Part shown: one piece after another, positions 5,970-8,078 of the stretch | Layout: each line of letters begins with the position of its first letter | Position numbering within the stretch: position 1 is the first letter of the stretch | DNA from: an uncultured Alistipes sp. | GTDB lineage: Bacteria; Bacteroidota; Bacteroidia; Bacteroidales; Rikenellaceae | DNA length: 8,078 nucleotides | NCBI GenBank assembly: GCA_947178455.1 | Contig: CAMWYI010000081.1 | Span: 1 to 8,078 of the forward strand | Direction of reading: 5' to 3' | Program-made: the position numbers and the translations under genes | The notes under the pieces: model-generated | Told to the model about the DNA's origin: nothing | The model's input: the letters and a program-made list of their open reading frames with translations, nothing else | Database searches by the model: none

Positions 5970-7948
5970 TGAAACGTACACTCCTTACCCTACTGGCTTC
6001 ATTAGTAATCGGCAGCGCATTCGCCGACGAGGGCATGTGGCTGCCGAGCCTCATTGCGAACCGCATCGACGACATGCGCAGCAAAGGATTCCGGCTCACG
6101 GCCGAAGACATCTATTCCGTCAACAAAGCCTCGATGAAAGATGCCGTCGTACTATTCGACGGCGGGTGCACGGGCGAAATCGTCTCGGCCGAAGGGCTAC
6201 TGCTCACCAACCACCACTGCGGCTACGACGCCATCCAATCGCATTCGAGCGTCGAACACGACTACCTGACGCACGGATTTTGGGCGCGTTCGCGAGCCGA
6301 AGAGCTGCCCAACGAATCGCTCAACGTGCGGATTCTGGTCCGCATGGAGGAGGTTACCGACCGCATCGCCGCAGGCGAGACGCCCGAAGCGATTGTCGAA
6401 GCGGCCTGCGCGGAAGGCACGGGCTACAAGGCGACCGTCGAACAAATGTACTATGGCAACCAACAATTCCTGTTCGTCTACGAGCAGTTCGACGACGTGC
6501 GGCTGGTCGCTGCACCTCCCTCGTCTATCGGCAAGTTCGGCGGCGACACCGACAACTGGATTTGGCCCCGCCATACGGGCGATTTTTCGGTATTCCGCAT
6601 CTATGCCTCGCCCGACAACCAACCGGCGGCCTACTCGCCCGACAACGTGCCCTACCGTCCGAAACGCCATTTTCCTATTTCGGTCAAGGGGGTTCGCGAG
6701 GGGGATTTTACGATGATTTACGGCTTTCCGGGCAACACGCAGGAGTATATCCTTTCGGATGCGGTCGATTATGTCTCCGAACATGCCGACCCCGACAAAA
6801 TCGCCGTGCGCACCGGACGGCTCGACCTCATTTCGGCCGCCCAAGCGACCGACCCCGCCCTGCGCATCCACTATGCGGCGAAACATGCCAACATCGCCAA
6901 CGCATGGAAGAAGTGGCAGGGCGAGCAGCTGGGCCTGACCCGCCGCCAAACGGCGGAAACCAAACGCGCCTACGAACAGGCGTTCCAAGCATGGGCCGAC
7001 AGCCGGCCGGAATACGCCGGACTGCTGTCGGAAATGAAAGCCGAATACGCCCGCCTGCTGCTGCCCTACTATGCCTACGAAATCACGCGCGAAACGCTCG
7101 GAACACTGCCGACGAACTATTCGGCCGAAGAACGTTCCTCCGCGATTTTTGAAAAATGCCGCCCGACCGAGCAGGCGTTGTTCCGCTACGCTTTCACGGA
7201 GTACGCCAAACGCTGCCCCGACCCATACCGTCTGCCCGAATTTCTCAACGGCGTTGCAGCGGCCGGTTCGGTCGAAGCCTATGCCGACAAGGTGTTCGAG
7301 GGGCTGTGGCAGCGAACCGACACGACGGCCATCGTTCGGTTAAATACCGACATGCGGCGGATGCTCGGACACGTCGCATGGCTGCTGGGGACGAAATCGC
7401 TGCGCAATCCGACCAGCAAACGGCTGAACGAACTTTACACGCGCTATATCAAGGCGTTGCGCGAATGGGACACCGACCGCGCATTCTATCCCGATGCCAA
7501 TCTGACCCTGCGCGTGGCCTATGGCTCGGTCGCAGGCTACGAATATGCCGACGGCGAGTACCACACGCCGCAGACCACGCTCGACGGCATCATCGCCAAA
7601 GACAACCCCGAAATTTACGATTACGACATCCCGCAGTCCCTGCGCGACCTCTATGCCTCGCAGAATTACGGACGTTGGGGCATCACGCTCGACGGACGGC
7701 GCACCGTGCCGGTCTGCTTCTTGGCCACGAACCACACCACAGGCGGCAATTCCGGCTCGCCCGTCCTCAACGGACGCGGCGAACTGGTCGGCATCAACTT
7801 CGACCGCACGTGGCGTTCGACGATGAGCGACATCGCATTCGACCCTGCTGTTTGCCGCAATATCGCAGTCGACATCCGTTACGTGCTGTTCGTCATGGAA
7901 CGCATCGGCGGCGTCGGGTACCTACTCGACGAAATGACGTTGCGGTAA
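5966..7948 (+). CDS. dpp11: S46 family dipeptidyl-peptidase, DPP11 type (Asp/Glu at P1)
   Basis: S46 enzymes are periplasmic or surface serine exopeptidases that release dipeptides from peptide N-termini, feeding peptide fermentation in Bacteroidetes. Residues 1-20 (MMKRTLLTLLASLVIGSAFA) form a signal peptide, and the mature start DEGMWLP is typical. A trypsin-like catalytic domain is split by a helical insert. His84 (LLTNHHCGYD) is the catalytic histidine, Asp206 (WPRHTGDFSVFR) the likely aspartate, and Ser596 (GGNSGSPV) the nucleophile. Arg614 lies 18 residues after the serine, the spacing of Ser655 and Arg673 in Porphyromonas gingivalis DPP11, where the arginine sets acidic P1 preference; DPP7 has glycine there. 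The protein is 660 residues, about 60 shorter than that DPP11, with about 20 missing between His and Asp and about 40 between Asp and Ser. The frame is intact. The start overlaps the maf stop by 4 bases. Confidence 0.96.
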   Translation: MMKRTLLTLLASLVIGSAFADEGMWLPSLIANRIDDMRSKGFRLTAEDIYSVNKASMKDAVVLFDGGCTGEIVSAEGLLLTNHHCGYDAIQSHSSVEHDYLTHGFWARSRAEELPNESLNVRILVRMEEVTDRIAAGETPEAIVEAACAEGTGYKATVEQMYYGNQQFLFVYEQFDDVRLVAAPPSSIGKFGGDTDNWIWPRHTGDFSVFRIYASPDNQPAAYSPDNVPYRPKRHFPISVKGVREGDFTMIYGFPGNTQEYILSDAVDYVSEHADPDKIAVRTGRLDLISAAQATDPALRIHYAAKHANIANAWKKWQGEQLGLTRRQTAETKRAYEQAFQAWADSRPEYAGLLSEMKAEYARLLLPYYAYEITRETLGTLPTNYSAEERSSAIFEKCRPTEQALFRYAFTEYAKRCPDPYRLPEFLNGVAAAGSVEAYADKVFEGLWQRTDTTAIVRLNTDMRRMLGHVAWLLGTKSLRNPTSKRLNELYTRYIKALREWDTDRAFYPDANLTLRVAYGSVAGYEYADGEYHTPQTTLDGIIAKDNPEIYDYDIPQSLRDLYASQNYGRWGITLDGRRTVPVCFLATNHTTGGNSGSPVLNGRGELVGINFDRTWRSTMSDIAFDPAVCRNIAVDIRYVLFVMERIGGVGYLLDEMTLR

Positions 7949-7955
7949 GCGTCAT

Positions 7956-7993
7956 GCGGTTTTCGTTCCCACGTCCTTTCGGCCGGAAACCGC
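7956..7993 (+). terminator. Weak inverted repeat after the peptidase gene, possible terminator
   Basis: GCGGTTT (7956-7962) pairs with AAACCGC (7987-7993), extended by one G-T and one C-G pair, around a 20-base loop. No T-run follows directly. The rest of 7994-8044 holds only short inverted repeats (CGAATC 8007-8012 with GATTCG 8027-8032) and no coding frame, so the end of the upstream transcript is not well defined. Confidence 0.25.
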
Positions 7994-8044
7994 TGGATTT
8001 CGGAATCGAATCGCAGGTATCCGACAGATTCGCGCCGAAAAAAT

Positions 8045-8075
8045 TTTGCAGATTGAAATTGTTGTTCTATATTTG
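8045..8075 (+). promoter_or_regulatory. Strong Bacteroidetes promoter for a gene beyond the window
   Basis: TTTG (8045-8048), exactly 19 bases, then TATATTTG (8068-8075) matches both elements of the Bacteroidetes primary-sigma consensus in full. The surrounding sequence is AT-rich. Transcription would start just past the window edge, so the peptidase unit probably ends before this point. Confidence 0.75.
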
Positions 8076-8078
8076 CAG

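Overview
The window looks like a Bacteroidetes chromosome, most plausibly an Alistipes-like member of the Bacteroidales. Coding DNA is GC-rich. Intergenic DNA is AT-rich and carries Bacteroidetes-type promoters (TTTG or TTG, about 19-20 bases, then TAnnTTTG). No gene start depends on a strong Shine-Dalgarno sequence. The S46 dipeptidyl-peptidase is typical of this phylum. The genus is inferred from gene content and composition, not proven.

Left edge (1-900). The 5' part of a leftward gene for an exported protein, with an OmpA/DUF3575-like look, runs off the window. Between it and uvrA is a 524-base gap that is not empty. On the minus strand it holds a -7 box, a short 5' hairpin, then about 218 bases that fold into a long rod of nested stems closed by a 9-bp pairing of its two ends, followed by a T-run. 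I read this as a structured non-coding RNA or a long structured leader of the leftward gene. A 6S (SsrS)-like RNA is the best-known match in shape, but its identity is not established. A rightward -7-like box precedes uvrA.

Centre (901-4366). uvrA encodes the complete 940-residue excision-repair ATPase. Seven bases later comes a small fumarylacetoacetate-hydrolase-fold enzyme. A 12-bp hairpin next to an A-run at 4365-4399 ends this rightward unit and also ends the convergent leftward cupin gene.

Right part (4407-7948). The cupin gene (leftward) and an HxlR-type regulator (rightward) are divergent. Their promoters overlap inside a short intergenic region that contains several GTTAC/GTAAC elements, a probable operator region. 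The regulator keeps the N-terminal cysteine of redox- or electrophile-sensing HxlR proteins, so a small self-regulated stress switch acting on the cupin is a reasonable inference. The regulator is followed after 8 bases by maf (nucleotide pyrophosphatase), which overlaps by 4 bases the gene for a secreted S46 dipeptidyl-peptidase of DPP11 type (acidic P1 specificity inferred from Arg614). These three probably form one transcript.

Right edge (7949-8078). No coding sequence is seen. There are weak inverted repeats and a near-perfect Bacteroidetes promoter at 8045-8075 that drives a gene beyond the window.

Most protein genes are ordinary housekeeping or accessory genes. The part least explained by known annotation is the structured minus-strand element at about 431-693.
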